Below are positions 44,213 to 53,608 of a stretch of DNA of 64,000 bases, one piece after another. Each line of letters opens with the position of its first letter. The first letter of the stretch is position 1. The stretch is from NCBI RefSeq assembly GCF_001646785.1, contig NZ_LRRH01000039.1, forward strand, positions 34,874 to 98,873. The letters are read 5' to 3'. Source of the stretch: Rhodococcus phenolicus (GTDB lineage Bacteria > Actinomycetota > Actinomycetes > Mycobacteriales > Mycobacteriaceae). The notes below the pieces were generated by a model, which was not told the origin of the DNA, did not search any database, and saw nothing but the letters and a program-made list of their open reading frames with translations. The position numbers were made by a program, and so were the translations under genes.

Positions 44213-44751
44213 TCCACCGCCCTCTCCACGGACAGTTCCGCTAGCCGGCGCGCGACCACGCACGCGTCCGCAGCGGGCGCGAAGTTGGAATAGGTGACGG
44301 ACCAGTGGACGAAGTCGCCCCCGAACTGCAGGCCGATCTCGCACAGCACGGTCTGTCCCAACTCGTTCTGCGCCGAACCCATGAAGCCCGGGTGACCGCC
44401 GATCTCGACGTCCGCAGCGGGCCGGCCGATCAGATCCGAGCCGGCGCGTTCCCGGCCGATCGGGCTACCGCGGTACCAGGAGAACGTGACACTCGGGCCG
44501 CCGACGACGCTCTCCCATTCGCACCCGACCGAATTGCGGGTGACGGTCGTGAACGCGCCCAGGCCGAACGCGGCGGCCACCTCGTCGTCGGTGACCGAAC
44601 TGCACTCTCCGAAGAACGGCCCCGGCTCGGTGACCTGCGGGACGGATGGCACTTCGGCGGCCGGCGGCGCGTCGTCGCCGGAACCGCACCCGGTGGCGGC
44701 GAGCCCGACGACCGCGACCGCGGCCAGCATCGTGGCCGGCTTGGCAAGCAT
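44209..44751 (-). CDS. DUF3558-family lipoprotein
   Basis: A 180-residue lipoprotein with lipobox GLAATGC near residue 21 and a DUF3558 domain (FGECSSVTDDEVAAAFGLGAFTTVTRNSVGCEWESVVGGPSVTFSWYRGSP ... QTVLCEIGLQF). It is similar in plan to the next gene and coupled to it by overlapping codons. The ATG at 44751 has AAGG 9 nt upstream; a GTG two codons earlier is possible. Probably displayed on the outer face of the membrane. Confidence 0.85.
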   Translation of the reverse strand: MLAKPATMLAAVAVVGLAATGCGSGDDAPPAAEVPSVPQVTEPGPFFGECSSVTDDEVAAAFGLGAFTTVTRNSVGCEWESVVGGPSVTFSWYRGSPIGRERAGSDLIGRPAADVEIGGHPGFMGSAQNELGQTVLCEIGLQFGGDFVHWSVTYSNFAPAADACVVARRLAELSVERAVE

Positions 44752-44762
44752 GAGCACTGACC

Positions 44763-45392
44763 TTACCCAGCCGAGTGCTCGGCCGCCGGACGGCGACGCG
44801 CCACGTCGATCACCGTGTCGAGTTGCGCCGCCCAGTTCCGCACGATCTCGGCGCGGCGCCGCGAATCGTCGGTGAGCACGTCCGCGAGACCGAGACCGCG
44901 GGCGAGGTCCAGCGTGGCCTGCACCATGCGGTGCACGACCGGATCGGAACCGTCCGCACCGAGCTGGTCCACGGCCACGCGGTGCGCGACGCGCCCGAAG
45001 TGTTCCTCGAGCGGCACGATGCGCGCCCGCAGCTCCGGATCGGCCGCAGCGGCCGTCCACACCTGCAGCGCGGCCCGGAACAGGCTGCCGGTGTACTGGT
45101 CGACGAGCCGCGCCACGACGGCCTCGGTGCGGGCCGGACCGTGGGGCAGTTCGATGCTCTCGCTGCGCACCTGCTCCATGCGGCTGTCGAACATGAACTC
45201 GAGAGCCGCGGTGATGAGTTCCTCGCGGGTCGGGAAATGATGCTGTGTCGCGCCCCGCGAGACACCGGCACGTTCGGCGACGACACCGACGGTGGTCGCG
45301 CCCCACCCGAGTTCGGCGAGACAGTCGATCGTCGCTTCGAGCAGCCGCTGACGCGTCGCGCGGCTGCGGTCCTGCTTGGGCTCGCGGGTCAC
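44763..45392 (-). CDS. TetR-family transcriptional regulator
   Basis: A 209-residue regulator with helix-turn-helix RLLEATIDCLAELGWGATTVGVVAERAGVSRGATQHHFPTREELI and a C-terminal domain of the TetR_C type. The GTG at 45392 (VTREPKQDRSRATRQ) is used, with GGGGAG close upstream. It is 11 nt before the DUF3558 pair on the same strand and divergent from another TetR gene. Confidence 0.85.
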   Translation of the reverse strand: MTREPKQDRSRATRQRLLEATIDCLAELGWGATTVGVVAERAGVSRGATQHHFPTREELITAALEFMFDSRMEQVRSESIELPHGPARTEAVVARLVDQYTGSLFRAALQVWTAAAADPELRARIVPLEEHFGRVAHRVAVDQLGADGSDPVVHRMVQATLDLARGLGLADVLTDDSRRRAEIVRNWAAQLDTVIDVARRRPAAEHSAG

Positions 45393-45550
45393 CGCTCCCC
45401 TCCGTGTGCATCGTGGTGTGTGGGTTGCCACGGCACTCCTCCCCCGGGCCGGCAGCAGACCCATGATGGCACCGCGCGGCACGTCGCCGGATGTACGGCG
45501 CGCCCTTTCGTACACTCGGGACCGACACGAACGGGGAGGGGGATCTCATC

Positions 45551-46126
45551 GTGGCAACACTTGTCCGGCGGGAGGACTATTTCGACGCGGCCATCGAGAT
45601 CCTGTCGACGGACGATCACGGCGGTCTCAAACAGGCACCGCTGTGCCGGCACCTGTCCGTCACGACAGGGTCGTTCTACAACTATTTCGAGAGCTGGGGG
45701 CAGTTCAAGACCGAGTTCCTGCAGCACTGGCTCGACCAGCGCACCCTGCAGCTCGTGGACGCCGCCCGCCTCGTCGCCGAATCCGAACAGCGCCTCGAGC
45801 TGCTCATCGACTTCGCGTGCGCGCTTCCGCACCGTGCCGAATCCGCGATCCGGGCCTGGGCGCACAGCGACCCCGAGGTCCGGGCGGTGCAGAACACGGT
45901 CGACGAGCAACGATTCGAGGTCGTGCTCGAAGCCACCACCGGACTGCTCGGACCGGGTGCCGACGCGGAGAACTTCGCCCGCATGGGCCTGCTGCTCCTG
46001 TACGGATACCAGCAGTCGATGCCGCAGCCCGAGCTCGGGCAGCTGCGGTGGGCACTGCAACGGACGTTCTCGGACGCACTGAGCGTGCGCGCCGCGGACC
46101 GGCCCTCGCGGCCGACGGCGGTATGA
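45551..46126 (+). CDS. TetR-family transcriptional regulator
   Basis: A 191-residue regulator with helix-turn-helix DYFDAAIEILSTDDHGGLKQAPLCRHLSVTTGSFYNYFESWGQFKTEFLQHW, in which SFYNYF replaces the usual YYHF. The GTG at 45551 has GGAGGGGG 8 nt upstream. It stands back-to-back with the TetR gene at 44763-45392, sharing a 158-nt promoter region, and converges on a third TetR gene. The target is unknown. Confidence 0.82.
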   Translation: MATLVRREDYFDAAIEILSTDDHGGLKQAPLCRHLSVTTGSFYNYFESWGQFKTEFLQHWLDQRTLQLVDAARLVAESEQRLELLIDFACALPHRAESAIRAWAHSDPEVRAVQNTVDEQRFEVVLEATTGLLGPGADAENFARMGLLLLYGYQQSMPQPELGQLRWALQRTFSDALSVRAADRPSRPTAV

Positions 46127-46166
46127 CCCCCGCGGCCCGCCGCGGTACGACCGCCCGAGCCCCTCG

Positions 46167-46793
46167 TCAGGCACGGTCGAGCAACACCTGTTCGAACTGG
46201 CGGCGCCACTCGGGAAGGTACGGATCGGTGCCGGCATCGCGCGGATCGATCGCGTAGCCGAGCGCGACACCGCGCATGCTGGTGTACACGAGGTCGCGGA
46301 TCTCCGCGTAGCGGGGACGCGCCGTGAGGTCCTGACCGAAGAACCGGTCCGTCTGTTCCTTGATCATGCCGCCGAGCGCCCGCTCCAGCGGGAGCAGCTC
46401 GGTACGCAGGTCCTCGTGCGAACGCGCGGCCAGCCACAGCTCCATCGACGCCCAGAAGTACGGCTGGCGGAAGTGCTGCCACATCAGGTCCACCGCCACC
46501 GCGATGCGCTCGGCCGGGTCCGACGGCCACTGCCGGTTCCGGTCGACGTCGCGCACCCCGCGCGCGGCGAGGTGGTGGACCGCCGCGACGAGCAACGAGT
46601 CGCGGTTCGGGTAGTGGTGCAGCAGCCGTCCGCGGGACACACCGGCTGCCTGCTGGATCCGAACAGTCGTCGCGCGCGAGTAGCCGTGTGCGACGAGGAC
46701 CTCGACGGCCGCGTCGAGAATCGTCGTGCGGGTGGCGCGGCTGCGTTCCTGCTCCGCGCGGCGTCGGCTGTCGTCGGCCGGACCGGTGCTCAT
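46167..46793 (-). CDS. TetR-family regulator of the acyl-CoA operon
   Basis: A 208-residue regulator: RTTILDAAVEVLVAHGYSRATTVRIQQAAGVSRGRLLHHYPNRDSLLVAAVHHLAARG. The C-terminal domain (RIAVAVDLMWQHFRQPYFWASMELWLAARSHEDLRTELLPLE) is of the TetR_C type common in fatty-acyl and terpenoid regulators. It is the last gene of the minus-strand series from 56108, 55 nt after the enoyl-CoA hydratase gene. It probably represses that operon in the absence of an acyl-CoA ligand. Confidence 0.83.
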   Translation of the reverse strand: MSTGPADDSRRRAEQERSRATRTTILDAAVEVLVAHGYSRATTVRIQQAAGVSRGRLLHHYPNRDSLLVAAVHHLAARGVRDVDRNRQWPSDPAERIAVAVDLMWQHFRQPYFWASMELWLAARSHEDLRTELLPLERALGGMIKEQTDRFFGQDLTARPRYAEIRDLVYTSMRGVALGYAIDPRDAGTDPYLPEWRRQFEQVLLDRA

Positions 46794-46848
46794 GACTGCA
46801 CTGTTCCTCACCGGAGCCCGCTCGATCAAAAACACCGCACCGGCCGAT

Positions 46849-47634
46849 TCACATCCGCGACCACGCCGCCGGGCGGCGCTGCAGGAACGCGGTGATCCCC
46901 TCGACCGCTTCGTCGGAACCGAACAGGCGCGCGGACTGCGCGGCCAGTTCGTCGCCGTAACGGTCGAAGTCGGCGAGCATCCGCATCGTGGTGAGCCGCT
47001 TGGATTCGGCGAGGCCCTGCGGCGAGCACTCGGACAGCTCGGCGAGCAGTTCGTGCACGGTCGCAGCGGGATCGGCCGTCTCCATCGTGACCAGACCGAT
47101 CGCCACCGCCTCCTCGGAACCGAAGCGTTCCCCGGTGAGGAAGTACCGGCCTGCGGCGCGCTGGGAGAGGCGGGGCAGCACTGTCAGGGAGATGATCGAC
47201 GCGGCGAGACCGAGCTTGACCTCGGTCAGCGCGAACGTCGATCGTGGTCCCGCGACGACGATGTCGCACGCGCCGACGAGCCCCATCCCCCCGGCCCGCA
47301 CGTGACCGTCGAGCATCGCGACGACCGGTTTCGGCAGTTCCAGGATCGCGCGCAGGAGCGCCGTCATCTCCCGGGTCCGTTCCGCGGCCGCCTCGGCCGG
47401 GTTGTCCGACGCCTCGCCGAGGTCCGCTCCGGCACAGAACGTTCCGCCGGTGTGGGTGAGGACGACCGAGCGGACCCCGGGATCGGACGCGGCCGCGTCC
47501 AGGCCGCGGCGTAGTTCGTCGAGCATGCGCGCCGAGAGCGCGTTGCGGTTGTGCGGCGAGTCGAGGGTCAGCGTCACGAACCCACGCGACCTCTCGTACC
47601 GCACGTACGTCTCGGATCGTTCCGGACCGGTCAC
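46849..47634 (-). CDS. Enoyl-CoA hydratase/isomerase-family protein
   Basis: A 261-residue crotonase. The CoA/oxyanion loop is FCAGADLGEA and the second oxyanion segment is GHVRAGGMGLVGACDIVVA. The Glu of TFALTEVKLGL is in the position of the catalytic Glu164 of rat hydratase. The GTG at 47634 is used. In the context of AtuA, carboxylase and acyl-CoA dehydrogenases it could hydrate the carboxylated enoyl-CoA, the AtuE or methylglutaconyl-CoA step. That role is inferred. Confidence 0.85.
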   Translation of the reverse strand: MTGPERSETYVRYERSRGFVTLTLDSPHNRNALSARMLDELRRGLDAAASDPGVRSVVLTHTGGTFCAGADLGEASDNPAEAAAERTREMTALLRAILELPKPVVAMLDGHVRAGGMGLVGACDIVVAGPRSTFALTEVKLGLAASIISLTVLPRLSQRAAGRYFLTGERFGSEEAVAIGLVTMETADPAATVHELLAELSECSPQGLAESKRLTTMRMLADFDRYGDELAAQSARLFGSDEAVEGITAFLQRRPAAWSRM

Positions 47635-47672
47635 CTGTGCCTCCTCGCTGGAACCGTCTCCTCACCGCGGAC

Positions 47673-48833
47673 TCAGTAGGACCGCGGCAGCCCCAGAGAG
47701 TGCTGGGACACGAAGTTGAGGATCATCTCCCGGCTCACCGGGGCGACTCGCGCGATGCGCGCGGCGCCGAGGAGCGACGCGAGACCGTATTCCTGGGTGA
47801 GGCCGCCACCGCCGTGGGTCTGGATCGCCTGATCGATCGTCTTGATGCTGGCCTCCGCGCCTGCGTACTTCGCCATGTTCGCCGCTTCGGCGGCACCGAA
47901 GTCGTCGCCGCTGTCGTACAGGGCGGCGGCCTTCTGCATCATGAGCTTCGCGAGCTCGAGTTCGATCTTGCACTGCGCCAAGGGATGTGCGATCCCCTGG
48001 TGGGCGCCGATCGGGTCCTTCCACACGGTGCGCTCCCTCGCGTAGCGCACCGCCGCGTCGAGTGCGTAGCGTCCGAGCCCGACCGCCATCGCCGCACCGA
48101 GGATGCGTTCCGGGTTGAGCCCGGCGAACAGCTGCATCAGCGCCGCTTCCGGTTCACCGACCAGCGCGTCGGCGGGCAGTCGCACGTCGTCGAGGAACAG
48201 GGTGAACTGGTGGTCGGGTTCGATGATGTCCATTTCCATGGGCGTCTTGACGAAACCGGGTGTGTCGGTGGGCACGATGAACAGGGCGGGCCGCAGTTTG
48301 CCGGTCTTCGCGTCCTCGGTCCGGGCGACGACGAGCACCGCGTCGGCCTGGTCCACCCCGGAGATGAAGATCTTGCTGCCGCTGAGGATCCAGTCGTCTC
48401 CGTCGCGCTTGGCGACCGTGGAGATACGGTGCGAGTTCGAGCCGGCGTCGGCCTCGGTGATCCCGAAGGCCATGATCTTCGAGCCGTCCGCGATGCCCGG
48501 CAGCCACTGCTGCTTCTGCGCCTCGGTCCCGTATTTGGCGATGATGGTGCCGCAGATCGCGGGTGAGACTACGACCAGCAGCAGCCCGCAGCCCTTGGCG
48601 GCGAGTTCTTCCTGGACGAGCGCGAGTTCGTAGATGCCGGCGCCTCCGCCGCCGTACTCCTCCGGCAGGTTCACGCCGAGGAAGCCGAGTTTGGATGCCT
48701 CACTCCACAATTCGGTGAGCGGTTCGTGGCGACGCGCCTTCGGCAGCACGTAGTCGACGTAGTTGTACCGTTCGGCGAGCGCCGCGACCGCGGCGCGCAG
48801 CTGCTTCTGTTCGTCGGTTTCGATGACACTCAT
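47673..48833 (-). CDS. Acyl-CoA dehydrogenase
   Basis: A 386-residue flavoenzyme with GITEADAGSNSHRISTVAKRDGDDWILSGSKIFISG (FAD/substrate region) and the C-terminal FAD-binding IQTHGGGGLTQEYGLASLLGAARIARVAPVSREMILNFV. The ATG overlaps the stop of the carboxylase alpha gene (ATGA at 48830-48833). This is one of two different acyl-CoA dehydrogenases in the operon; the pair could handle two successive saturated intermediates, as citronellyl-CoA and shorter chains need. Confidence 0.9.
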   Translation of the reverse strand: MSVIETDEQKQLRAAVAALAERYNYVDYVLPKARRHEPLTELWSEASKLGFLGVNLPEEYGGGGAGIYELALVQEELAAKGCGLLLVVVSPAICGTIIAKYGTEAQKQQWLPGIADGSKIMAFGITEADAGSNSHRISTVAKRDGDDWILSGSKIFISGVDQADAVLVVARTEDAKTGKLRPALFIVPTDTPGFVKTPMEMDIIEPDHQFTLFLDDVRLPADALVGEPEAALMQLFAGLNPERILGAAMAVGLGRYALDAAVRYARERTVWKDPIGAHQGIAHPLAQCKIELELAKLMMQKAAALYDSGDDFGAAEAANMAKYAGAEASIKTIDQAIQTHGGGGLTQEYGLASLLGAARIARVAPVSREMILNFVSQHSLGLPRSY

Positions 48834-50857
48834 GCCCGGTCTCCTTCTGGGGTGTGCGCGTCCGGCTCGGCGACGACGGCCAGGATCGCGCCGACGGCAA
48901 CCTGCGTGCCTACGGTGACGTTCAGTTCGGTGAGCACCCCCGCCGCGGGGGCGGTGATCGTGTGTTCCATCTTCATCGCGTCGAGCCACAGGATCGGCTG
49001 GCCGGCGGCGACGGTGTCGCCGGCCTGGGCGCCGAGGCGGATCACCGCGCCCGGCATCGGTGCGAGCAGCGACCCGGCGGCGACCTGCGTGGACGGATCG
49101 GTGAACCGGGGAACCTCGTACAGCCGGACCGGTCCGAGCCCCGAATCGACGTACACCGCATCGTCGTAACGGGCGACCCGGAATTCGCGGCGCAGTCCGT
49201 CCAGTTCGAGCACGATCCGGTCGGGCCGCTGGTCGAGCAGGACGACGGTGGTGTACCCGGCCGTGTCGGGTCCGCCGGTGACGAGGCCGGTGCGGCCGAG
49301 CCGGTACCGCACTTCGTGCTCGCCGTGGTCGCCGGTGTACGTCTTGACCTGCGGTCCGGACGGCAGGTTCCGCCAGCCGCTCGGCAGGCCCGCGTTCACC
49401 GACGCGGTGGCCCGGCGGTGCGCGGCGTCGGCGAGGGCCGCGGCCAGCGCCGAGACGGCCTCCGCCTGCGGGGTCGCGAGCGGTGCGGACAAGGCGTCGA
49501 GGCCGTGCGTGCCGAAGAACGCGGTGTCGGTGTCACCGGCGACGAACGCGGGATGCCGCAGCACGTTGACGAGCAGGTCGCGGTTGGTCCACAGCCCGTG
49601 CACCTCGGCGGAGGCGAGGGTGGCGGCGAGCAGCCGTGCGGCGACGGTGCGGGTCGGCGCGTACGAGACGACCTTGGCGAGCATCGGGTCGTAGTGCACC
49701 CCGACCTCGGTGCCGTCGACGATTCCCGAGTCCAGCCGGACCCCGGTCTCCCGGAGCACCGCGAACTCGGTGGCCGGGGCGGGCAGTGCGAGCCGGTGCA
49801 CCGTGCCGGACTGCGGTTGCCAGTCCCGGGCCGGATCCTCCGCATAGAGCCGCACCTCGATCGAATGTCCGTGTACCGCAGGTGGTTCTGAGTCGAGCCG
49901 GCCACCGGCCGCGACGTGGAGCTGTAGATCGACGAGGTCGAGACCGGTGGTGCATTCGGTGACCGGATGCTCGACCTGCAGGCGGGTGTTCATCTCCAGG
50001 AAGAAGAACTCGCCCGTGGCGTCGCCGGTCGCGAGGAACTCGACGGTCCCGGCACCCTCGTATCCGATCGCCGTGGCCGCGAGACGTGCCGCCTCGAACA
50101 GCCGGTCCCGCATGCCGGGGACGGCCTCGACGAGCGGCGAGGGCGCTTCCTCGACGACCTTCTGGTGCCGCCGCTGGATGGAGCATTCACGTTCGCCGAC
50201 CGCCCACACGGTGCCGTGCCGGTCGGCGAGCACCTGCACCTCGATGTGCCGTCCGGTCTCGAGATAGCGCTCGCAGAACACGGTGGGGTCGCCGAACGCG
50301 GACTGCGCCTCCCGCCGGGCCGCGGTCAGCTGCCCGTCGAGGTCGGCGAGGTCGCGTACGACCCGCATGCCGCGGCCGCCGCCTCCGGCCGACGCCTTGA
50401 CGAGCACCGGCAGGTCCGCGGCGGTGACCGCGGCCGGATCGAGTTCCGCGAGCACCGGGACGCCCGCTGCGGCCATGATCTTCTTGGCCTCGACCTTCGA
50501 ACCCATCTGCGCGATCGACGCGGGCGGCGGGCCGACCCACGTCAGTCCGGCGTCTTGGACCATCCGGGCGAATTCGGCGTTCTCCGAGAGGAATCCGTAG
50601 CCGGGATGGACAGCGTCGGCACCGGCGGCGAGCGCGGCGGCGACGATGAGATCGCCGCGCAGGTAGGTGTCGGCCGGGGCGTGGCCCGGCAGCCGCACCG
50701 CGACGTCGGCGTCGTCGACGTGCGGGCTGTGGGCGTCGGCGTCGGAGAACACCGCGACCGTCGCGAGGCCGGTGCGGCGGCAGGTCGCGAAGACGCGCCG
50801 GGCGATCTCACCACGGTTGGCGACGAGCACCCGGGAGACTGCGGAATCCGTTGTCAT
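48830..50857 (-). CDS. Acyl-CoA carboxylase alpha subunit (biotin carboxylase and biotin carrier)
   Basis: A 675-residue protein. Biotin carboxylase occupies residues 1-450 (VLVANRGEIARRVFATCR, glycine loop KASAGGGGRGMR, EMNTRLQVEHPVTE). The biotin carrier domain at the end has the biotinylated Lys in LDAMKMEHT. The length matches the alpha subunits of methylcrotonyl-, geranyl- and propionyl-type carboxylases. Its beta subunit is the adjacent gene, 7 nt upstream. AtuA and acyl-CoA dehydrogenase neighbours favour a branched enoyl-CoA substrate over housekeeping acetyl-CoA. Confidence 0.92.
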   Translation of the reverse strand: MTTDSAVSRVLVANRGEIARRVFATCRRTGLATVAVFSDADAHSPHVDDADVAVRLPGHAPADTYLRGDLIVAAALAAGADAVHPGYGFLSENAEFARMVQDAGLTWVGPPPASIAQMGSKVEAKKIMAAAGVPVLAELDPAAVTAADLPVLVKASAGGGGRGMRVVRDLADLDGQLTAARREAQSAFGDPTVFCERYLETGRHIEVQVLADRHGTVWAVGERECSIQRRHQKVVEEAPSPLVEAVPGMRDRLFEAARLAATAIGYEGAGTVEFLATGDATGEFFFLEMNTRLQVEHPVTECTTGLDLVDLQLHVAAGGRLDSEPPAVHGHSIEVRLYAEDPARDWQPQSGTVHRLALPAPATEFAVLRETGVRLDSGIVDGTEVGVHYDPMLAKVVSYAPTRTVAARLLAATLASAEVHGLWTNRDLLVNVLRHPAFVAGDTDTAFFGTHGLDALSAPLATPQAEAVSALAAALADAAHRRATASVNAGLPSGWRNLPSGPQVKTYTGDHGEHEVRYRLGRTGLVTGGPDTAGYTTVVLLDQRPDRIVLELDGLRREFRVARYDDAVYVDSGLGPVRLYEVPRFTDPSTQVAAGSLLAPMPGAVIRLGAQAGDTVAAGQPILWLDAMKMEHTITAPAAGVLTELNVTVGTQVAVGAILAVVAEPDAHTPEGDRA

Positions 50858-50864
50858 CGCGGCC

Positions 50865-52463
50865 TCACATCCGGAAGACGCCGAAGCCCTCGGCGCCTTC
50901 GATCGGGGTGGTGGCGACGGCCGACAGGCACATCCCCACCACGGTTCGGGTGTCCCGGGGGTCGATGACGCCGTCGTCGTAGAGGCGCCCGGACAGGAAC
51001 ATCGGGAGGGATTCGGCTTCGATCTGGTTCTCGATCGCCGCACGCATCGCTTCGTCGGCGGCCTCGTCGAACGCCTGGCCGCGCGCCTCGGCCGCGGCGC
51101 GACCCACGATCGAGACGACGCCGGCGAGCTGCGCCCCGCCCATCACCGCGGATTTCGCGCTGGGCCACGCGAACAGGAACCGCGGATCGTACGCGCGGCC
51201 GCACATGCCGTAGTGACCGGCACCGTAGGAGGCACCGAGCAGGATCGAGATGTGCGGGACCGTCGAGTTGGAGACCGCGTTGATCATCATCGCGCCGTGC
51301 TTGATCATGCCGCGTTCCTCGTATTCGCGGCCGACCATGTAACCGGTGGTGTTGTGCAGGAACAGCAGTGGCGTGTCCGCGCGGTTCGCGAGCTGGATGA
51401 ACTGGGTGGCCTTCTGCGATTCCTCGTTGAACAGCACCCCGCGGGCGTTGGCGAGGATCCCGACGGGGAAGCCGTGCACCTGTGCCCACCCGGTGACCAG
51501 CGACGAGCCGTACAGGGGTTTGAACTCGTCGAAGTCGGAATCGTCGACGACGCGGGCGATCACCTCCCGCGGGTCGAACGGTGTGCGCAGATCCTCCGGG
51601 ACGATGCCGAGCAGCTCGTCGGGATCGTGGCGCGGTTCCCGGACCACCGGGCTCGGGACCGGCCCCTTCTTCCGCCAGTTCAGACGCCGGACGATGTCGC
51701 GGCCGATACGCAGCGCGTCGTGCTCGTCGACGGCGAGATGATCGGCGAGACCGGAAGTGCGCGCGTGCATTTCAGCGCCGCCGAGCGTCTCGTCGTCGGA
51801 TTCCTCACCGGTGGCCATCTTCACCAGCGGCGGGCCGGCCAGGAAGACCTTCGAGCGCTGTTCGATCATGACGACGTGGTCGGACATGCCGGGGATGTAG
51901 GCGCCGCCGGCGGTGGAGTTCCCGAACACCAGCGCGATGGTGGGGATGCCGGCCGCCGACAGGCGCGTGAGGTCGCGGAACAACCGTCCGCCCGGAATGA
52001 AGACTTCCTTCTGGGTCGGCAGGTCGGCGCCGCCGGATTCGACGAGCGAGATCAACGGCAGGCGATTCTGCATCGCTATATCGTTGGCACGCAGTGATTT
52101 GCGCAACGTCCACGGATTGCTCGTGCCGCCCCGGACGGTGGGGTCGTTGGCGACGATCACGCATTCGACGCCCTCGACCACGCCGATCCCGGTGACGACA
52201 CTGGCGCCGACCGGGAATTCGGTGCCCCACGCGGCGAGCGGGGACAGTTCCAGGAACGGCGAGTCGGGGTCGAGCAGCAGTTCGATGCGTTCGCGCGGCA
52301 GCAGTTTTCCGCGTGCGTGGTGTCGCGCGACGTACTTGTCGCCGCCGCCGGCCAGGGCCTTGGCGTGCTCCCCGTCGAGCTCGGTGAGTTTGGCGGTCAT
52401 CGTCTCCGAGGCCGCCGCATACTCGGCCGACGCCCGGTCGATCCGGGTGGTCAGGATGCTCAT
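50865..52463 (-). CDS. Acyl-CoA carboxylase beta subunit (carboxyltransferase)
   Basis: A 532-residue crotonase-fold carboxyltransferase with both oxyanion glycine pairs: VFGNSTAGGAYIPGMSDHVVM in the N-half and LGASYGAGHYGMCGRAYDPRFLFAWPSAKSAVMGG in the C-half. GGTSNPWTLRKSLRANDIAMQNRLPLISLVESGGADLP is typical of methylcrotonyl/geranyl-CoA carboxylase beta chains rather than propionyl-CoA ones. The ATG overlaps the preceding acyl-CoA dehydrogenase stop (ATGA). Confidence 0.92.
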   Translation of the reverse strand: MSILTTRIDRASAEYAAASETMTAKLTELDGEHAKALAGGGDKYVARHHARGKLLPRERIELLLDPDSPFLELSPLAAWGTEFPVGASVVTGIGVVEGVECVIVANDPTVRGGTSNPWTLRKSLRANDIAMQNRLPLISLVESGGADLPTQKEVFIPGGRLFRDLTRLSAAGIPTIALVFGNSTAGGAYIPGMSDHVVMIEQRSKVFLAGPPLVKMATGEESDDETLGGAEMHARTSGLADHLAVDEHDALRIGRDIVRRLNWRKKGPVPSPVVREPRHDPDELLGIVPEDLRTPFDPREVIARVVDDSDFDEFKPLYGSSLVTGWAQVHGFPVGILANARGVLFNEESQKATQFIQLANRADTPLLFLHNTTGYMVGREYEERGMIKHGAMMINAVSNSTVPHISILLGASYGAGHYGMCGRAYDPRFLFAWPSAKSAVMGGAQLAGVVSIVGRAAAEARGQAFDEAADEAMRAAIENQIEAESLPMFLSGRLYDDGVIDPRDTRTVVGMCLSAVATTPIEGAEGFGVFRM

Positions 52464-53608
52464 CCGGTGTACCCCAATCGTTTCGCGGCGAGTTCGGTGA
52501 GGATCTCGGAGGTGCCACCGCCGATTCCGAGGATGCGCATGTCGCGGTACTGGCGTTCCACCTCGGATTCGGCCATGTAGCCGAGACCACCGAACAGCTG
52601 GACGGCCTGATTCGCGACCCATTCGCCCGCCTCGACGGCGGTGTTCTTGGCGAAGCACACCTCGGCGAGGAGGTCGCCGTCGCCGTCCAGGGCGCGTTCG
52701 ACGACGCGCCGCGAATAGACGCGTGCCACGTCGGTGCGGCGGGCCATCTCGGCGAGGGTGCGTTGCACGGACTGGCGGGTGATGAGCGGACGCCCGAAGG
52801 TCTCGCGGTCGCGGCACCACGCGACCGTCAGGTCGAGGCAGCGCTGCGCGCCGGAGTAGGCCTGGGCGGCCAGCGCGATGCGTTCGGAGACGAACGCCAT
52901 CGCGATCTGCGCGAATCCGGTGTTCTCGGCGCCGACCAGGTTCGCGGCGGGGACCCGCACGTCCACGAAGGACAGCTCGGCGGTGTCGGAGGCGCGCCAG
53001 CCCATCTTGTCGAGCTTACGGGACACCGTGAATCCCGGTGTGCCCTTTTCGATCACGAGCAGGGACACTCCACCGGCCCCGGAGCCGCCGGTGCGCACCG
53101 CGGTGACGACGAAGTCGGCGCGGCATCCGGAGGTGATGTACGTCTTGGCGCCGTTGACGATGTAGTGGTCGCCGTCGCGGACGGCCCGGGTCGTCAGGTG
53201 CCCGACGTCGGAGCCGCCGCCGGGTTCGGTGATCGCGAGCGAACCGATCAGGTCGCCCGCGAGGGTCGGAGCGACCCACCTGCGGATCTGTTCCGGATCA
53301 CCCGCGGCGATCAGGTGCGGCAGGGCGATGCCGCACGTGAACAGCGACGCGAAGGCGCCGCCGGAGGCACCGGCCTCGTGGAACGCCTCGCAGATCGTCA
53401 GGGTGTCGGCGGCGTCGCCGCCGGATCCGCCGATCGCTTCGGGGAATCCGGTGCCGAGCAACCCCAGCGCGGCGGCCTTCTTGTGCAGGTCGCGCGGCAG
53501 TTCGCCGTCGCGTTCCCAGTCCGCGAGGTGCGGCAGGATCTCGCGGTGCACGAACCCGGTGACGGTGTCGCGCAGGGCGGTGCGTTCGGGTGTGGTCCAG
53601 ATGGTCAC
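52460..53608 (-). CDS. Acyl-CoA dehydrogenase (citronellyl/isovaleryl-CoA-like)
   Basis: A 382-residue flavoenzyme. Landmarks are LAITEPGGGSDVGHLTTRAVRDGDHYIVNGAKTYITSG, then MGWRASDTAELSFVDVRVP and QLFGGLGYMAESEVERQYRDMRILGIGGGTSEI. The GTG at 53608 overlaps the atuA stop (GTGA). It lies directly between AtuA and the carboxylase subunits. That position matches citronellyl-CoA dehydrogenase (AtuD) in Pseudomonas acyclic-terpene clusters; function by position only. Confidence 0.9.
   Translation of the reverse strand: MTIWTTPERTALRDTVTGFVHREILPHLADWERDGELPRDLHKKAAALGLLGTGFPEAIGGSGGDAADTLTICEAFHEAGASGGAFASLFTCGIALPHLIAAGDPEQIRRWVAPTLAGDLIGSLAITEPGGGSDVGHLTTRAVRDGDHYIVNGAKTYITSGCRADFVVTAVRTGGSGAGGVSLLVIEKGTPGFTVSRKLDKMGWRASDTAELSFVDVRVPAANLVGAENTGFAQIAMAFVSERIALAAQAYSGAQRCLDLTVAWCRDRETFGRPLITRQSVQRTLAEMARRTDVARVYSRRVVERALDGDGDLLAEVCFAKNTAVEAGEWVANQAVQLFGGLGYMAESEVERQYRDMRILGIGGGTSEILTELAAKRLGYTG

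Noticed and set aside
45492..45514. TGTAC...GTACA inverted repeat between divergent TetR genes
   Set aside because: Only 5-bp arms with a 13-nt gap; too likely by chance to list as an operator.
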